NCBI GenBank assembly: GCA_947000775.1
Contig: CAMQGK010000318.1
Coordinates: 1,921,501 to 1,985,500, forward strand
DNA: 64,000 nucleotides
From: Pterois miles
Taxonomy: Eukaryota; Chordata; Actinopteri; Perciformes; Scorpaenidae
Direction: 5' to 3'
The notes beneath the pieces were generated by a model, which saw only the letters and a list, made by a program, of their open reading frames with translations, ran no database searches and was not told the origin of the DNA. Of the stretch, positions 60,342-64,000 are shown one piece after another. A program made the position numbers and the translations under genes. Positions within the stretch are counted from its first letter, which is position 1. Each line of letters starts with the position of its first letter.

Positions 60342-63300
60342 GTAAGACACTAAAACTTCATTTAATAGAAAGTAACGTCTCCTGGTGAAAGCTTAAGGCC
60401 TGAAAGCGTTGTGGCAGATACCACACCGCTCAATGAGGCGTTAATTGTTGCTTCGCTTAAACAAAAAAAAAAAAATGTGCACAAAAGTTTTCACTTGTGT
60501 CGCGACATTTCGTTTTAGCTCGGAGGTTATACTGCTGTGAGTTTGGAGTTAAAAAATGTCGACTATTTTTTGGGTTTTGGTGTCGCCTTTTCACCTGGCT
60601 GCTCTTGTCATCCGTAGTGTCGATGTTGAATTTGGTGCATTTCGGGTTAACGCTACTTGAGCTAGCCGGGCTAGCTAACTTGGGCTCACCAAATTAGAGC
60701 TGTCGGTGGTTAGCTTAAGCTAATGGACGTTGAAGCTCTACCACCGTGAATTTGATGAGTAGTTGTGGCTCAGCTGTGAGCGAAAAGGCAGGTATACAAC
60801 ATGAGCTGAAATCAGCCCCCCCCCCCCGTCTTAACTCACCGGTTTGTCCAACCATGTGTAACATTATATTATAAGTGCATGTGCTTATTAAAGCGGAGAA
60901 AGCCTCTGATTGAGCAGATTGTGTGAAACAAAGCTGGTGTTCAGTGTATCCATCAAAGTATGAGATTTACTTTAAAACAATCTCATTTCTTTGTTTCATA
61001 CACTCGCATTGCTGTGAAAACTCACCTTCTTGTGTTGTCTTTTGTCAGTGACTTGGTGTTCTTCCAACTAAGCTAAACCCCAAAATAAAGTCAGGACAGG
61101 AAATGTATTTTTATTTATTTTTTTTTACAAATATGCACAAGTGCTGCTGTCTAAGATGCTAACTTTAAGAGTTTATCTTGTCATATCTCTTCCTGGAACA
61201 TTATGCTCATGGTCTTGACTAACACCTCTGAGTGTCTGTACCCTCTCATTTGTAAGGAAGATATTTTGAACGCTAGAAATGACATAGGGATATACACCGA
61301 TAAACCATAACATTAGGTCAGCATGAGCACCTTGACCGGTCTGCGGCTACGCAGCCTCATATGAAACAAACTGCACTGTATGTTCTGACACCTTTCCATC
61401 AGAACCAGCACTTTTTCAGCAGTTTGAGCTACAGTAGCTCTTCTATTGGGTCGGACAACACGGGCCTCCCCACAGGCATCAAGAAGCCCCTGTCGCCGGG
61501 GTTTTCCTTCTTTGGACCACTTTTGGTAAGTCCAGACCACTGCAGACCAGGAACATCCCACAAGAGACCTAGTCGTTTAGCCATCACAATTTGGCCACAA
61601 TTTGGCCCATTTCTGCTTCCAACCCATCAGCTTCAACAACAAAATGTTCACTTGCTGCCTAATGTATCCCACCCACTGCCAGGTGCCAATGTAATGAGAT
61701 TATCAATGTTATTCTCTTCACCTGTCAGTGGTCATAATGTGAATGTTATGGCTGATCAGTGTGAAAGAGTCCTGTTTTACTGCAGCTTGTACATCACTGG
61801 TCTTCCCTTCAGTCATTCCTTCAGCAGTCATACACAGTGTGACCTTCCCTCCCCAATAAAACAGGGTTGAATTTTGTTAAAATTTCACTGCACTGAATAA
61901 TTAGTCCTCCTCCCTCTCAACTAAGGCTGTCCTGAATACCATTTTTTGGGCTTTGAAGCTTCGGTGAGTAATATTCAAAGGTATTTGTAGCTTGGCTTGG
62001 CAGTGCAGCACAGTAGGCTGACATGTTCATCTGTCTGTCAGTCTCCATTTCCACCGTTTAATGTTGAACATGAATTATGAAAAATGTGAGATTATTTCAT
62101 AGATGTATTAAGAGAACTGGATACAGCTTTGGAGGCGTGGGCCCCATTCAATCCTGCGAAAGTTGCACAGTGGTGCGTGATCCTAAAATGGCTTGACCTC
62201 CGTCTGATAAAGTACTTGGATCTTCCCGCGAGCTTCCGCATCCATTTGGCCCAGTAGCGTCTGGTCGGTCACATGACATGACTCAGTCACAGGGCCCCAA
62301 TGTCACGCTGTCATCACGGTTTGGGTCTCATTTACATGAATGGAGGAAGGGAAATAACTCTGGATTCGGCTGCGTTTTGCAACTTATAGGATTTAACGAT
62401 TTAAATAAGGGCTATTAGCATTCGTACTGGGAAGTTGATTCACCTCAGAAAAATCAGGTTGATTCATAGTTTGTTGTTATATGTCAGGGCAGCACAGTGG
62501 CTGTTGAGAGTCATAGTTTTATAGCTAGCTTGAAGCATCATGGGCTTGTTTGTTTGTTGTGGAGTAGAGAGTGTAAATGTTTTCTAAACGGACAACACTG
62601 GCGCTTGGGGTCAGTGTCAACCTCACATTTTCCTCCCCTCTTTTTGTCTGTTTTTGATCCGTGCAATGTTGCAGGGTAGTTGATTTCACCACTGTGAATG
62701 TAGTAATTCAATTAACTGACATATTAGGAGCAGTGATTATAATGGCTACATTTTGCTGAGCAGCTATACATGACTGTTTGCATGGACACAAATTATACTG
62801 AAATTATTAGTAGATAATAATTTAGTATTCTGCAAATCAACTGATTACTTGACTGATCGTTGCAGCTCTATAATGTAATAATCTGGAGGATAATGTATAA
62901 ATGTTCTTGTCAATGTGGGTATTTCACTCCTCGTGTATACACAGCTATAATTCCTCCATGCAATTCCCTGGCTGTAACTTTTTCTAAACGGGTTGTAAAG
63001 TGGACTTTTCCTGATATCATCATGTAGTTTAAACATTGGATGAAAGGAAGTCTGGAAGTTTCTCTTAGCAACAACAAGAGATTTGCGTAGCTGCACAAAT
63101 GTCTTGTGAAAACATCATATGGTACTGTGTTTCTTCACTAGAGAATGCAGTTCCACTGATTAATGCTGTTTGCTCAAGCTTAATAGCTGTTGCTGTTTGT
63201 ACTGTGAACTAAAATCCTTGTTTCATGTTTGCAAAGAATGAAAAATGTGTAAACCCTGGGATTAGATGATACATGTTTTACTGCCATTACAATGCAGTGC

Positions 63301-64000
63301 ACAATTGATGGGCGTATGTGTCCATAGTGTCAACCATCTGCACAAGCCTGACAGCCATGGTGGCGGTGTGTGTGGGGTGTTTATCATTTGGATGATTACA
63401 TCACTAATCCCTTTGTCAGTCCTGCCCCAGTAAATGGAGTTTATGGGGTCACTAGTAGCTGGTTTTCTCTGATGAGGACAGAGCTTCATCACTTTCGTTA
63501 TCTAGCCAGAAGCAAATATGCATAAATAGTGAGTATGATAGTACTGGTTTGTCACAAATGCATCTAAGAAAAAAAAAAAAGAAATGCACAGGGTTAAAAA
63601 CCAAGCGAGAGAGCAGAGCATTGATCCCGAGGTATGGAGCTCATTTGTTTGAGTATAATGGACCACAGAGCGGCACTACAGTAGGCTGGGGTTAAATATT
63701 TGGTCATGGATCAGCAGATCAATGCACTGCAGTGATGCCAAGGCTCTTTCATAGAAAAGCTGCCATCTAGGTTGTGACACATACATTGGCATTTGCTGTT
63801 GGTGTGCAATTATCCATTGTGATGCTGCGATGTATCTCATTTGGAAATGATGGGAAGCTTGTTGCGATTGTGCATGTTATTAGATTAATTTTACAGTGTG
63901 ATGGATCTGGACAGGGACTGTCTGTTGAGGGTTGTGCAGCATAGACACACGTGCACACACAAACAATAAACCCTGGAACAGATCTGTACTGTTACGCCAG
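60342..64000 (+). other. First intron of the putative fourth gene
   Basis: No coding exon is recognisable up to the window end. It contains a Tc1-like remnant (61294-61762), an ATTAGTAG..GATCGTTGCAGCTCTA hAT-like end near 62810-62872, and otherwise plain AT-rich sequence. Confidence 0.5.
61294..61762 (-). mobile_element. Internally deleted Tc1-like transposon with transposase fragment
   Basis: Ends are inverted: ACACCGATAAACCATAACAT on the left and ATGTTATGGCTGATCAGTGT on the right (17 of 20 pair). Between them the minus strand reads WTYQKWSKEGKPRRQG, ARVVRPNRRATVAQTAEKV, then CSLFHMRLRSRRPVKVLMLT. This is the DNA-binding and following part of Tc1-like transposases as I know them. The catalytic DDE region is absent and the left terminal repeat follows directly, so the copy is non-autonomous. 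Confidence 0.85.

Overview
The window is nuclear DNA of a teleost fish. Three vertebrate protein-coding genes with GT-AG introns lie head to tail on the + strand: cnep1r1 (8177-12442, 6 coding exons), heatr3 (13969-25849, 15 coding exons) and tent4b/papd5 (29251-57898, 12 coding exons). A GC-rich 5' exon at about 60180-60341 opens a fourth + strand gene. Its position matches adcy7, because the order CNEP1R1-HEATR3-TENT4B-ADCY7 is the human 16q12.1 order. The repeats are of teleost type: L2-like 3' ends, a tRNA-derived SINE, hAT-like MITEs and a Tc1 fragment. A spiny-rayed fish is my guess; the sequence does not prove it.

Layout. 1-7.1 kb is a repeat-rich accessory region. It holds a duplicated unit (about 802-2516 and 3227-4602) carrying a lineage-restricted minus-strand ORF with an RVxF-like motif, a coiled coil and a 39-bp coding minisatellite; the second copy has lost the coiled-coil half. 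A LINE endonuclease fragment and a retroelement 3' end lie between the copies. 7.1-7.5 kb holds a two-exon minus-strand remnant resembling ARMH1, with a one-base frameshift. 8.0-12.8 kb is cnep1r1, 14-25.9 kb heatr3, 25.9-28.8 kb intergenic, 28.8-60.05 kb tent4b (intron 1 is 17.6 kb) and 60.2-64 kb the start of the next gene.

The coding exons were spliced by hand. All phases agree and the products are 125, 678 and 686 aa, close to the vertebrate family lengths. The three genes are housekeeping genes: a regulatory subunit of the nuclear-envelope lipin phosphatase, a nuclear-import chaperone of the 5S RNP ribosomal proteins, and a non-canonical poly(A) polymerase. They are neighbours by conserved synteny and do not form a pathway.

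I see no clear new molecular system. The points most worth a second look are the minisatellite ORF pair, the GC-AG intron in heatr3, the ARMH1-like remnant, and several MITEs with intact terminal repeats or target-site duplications.
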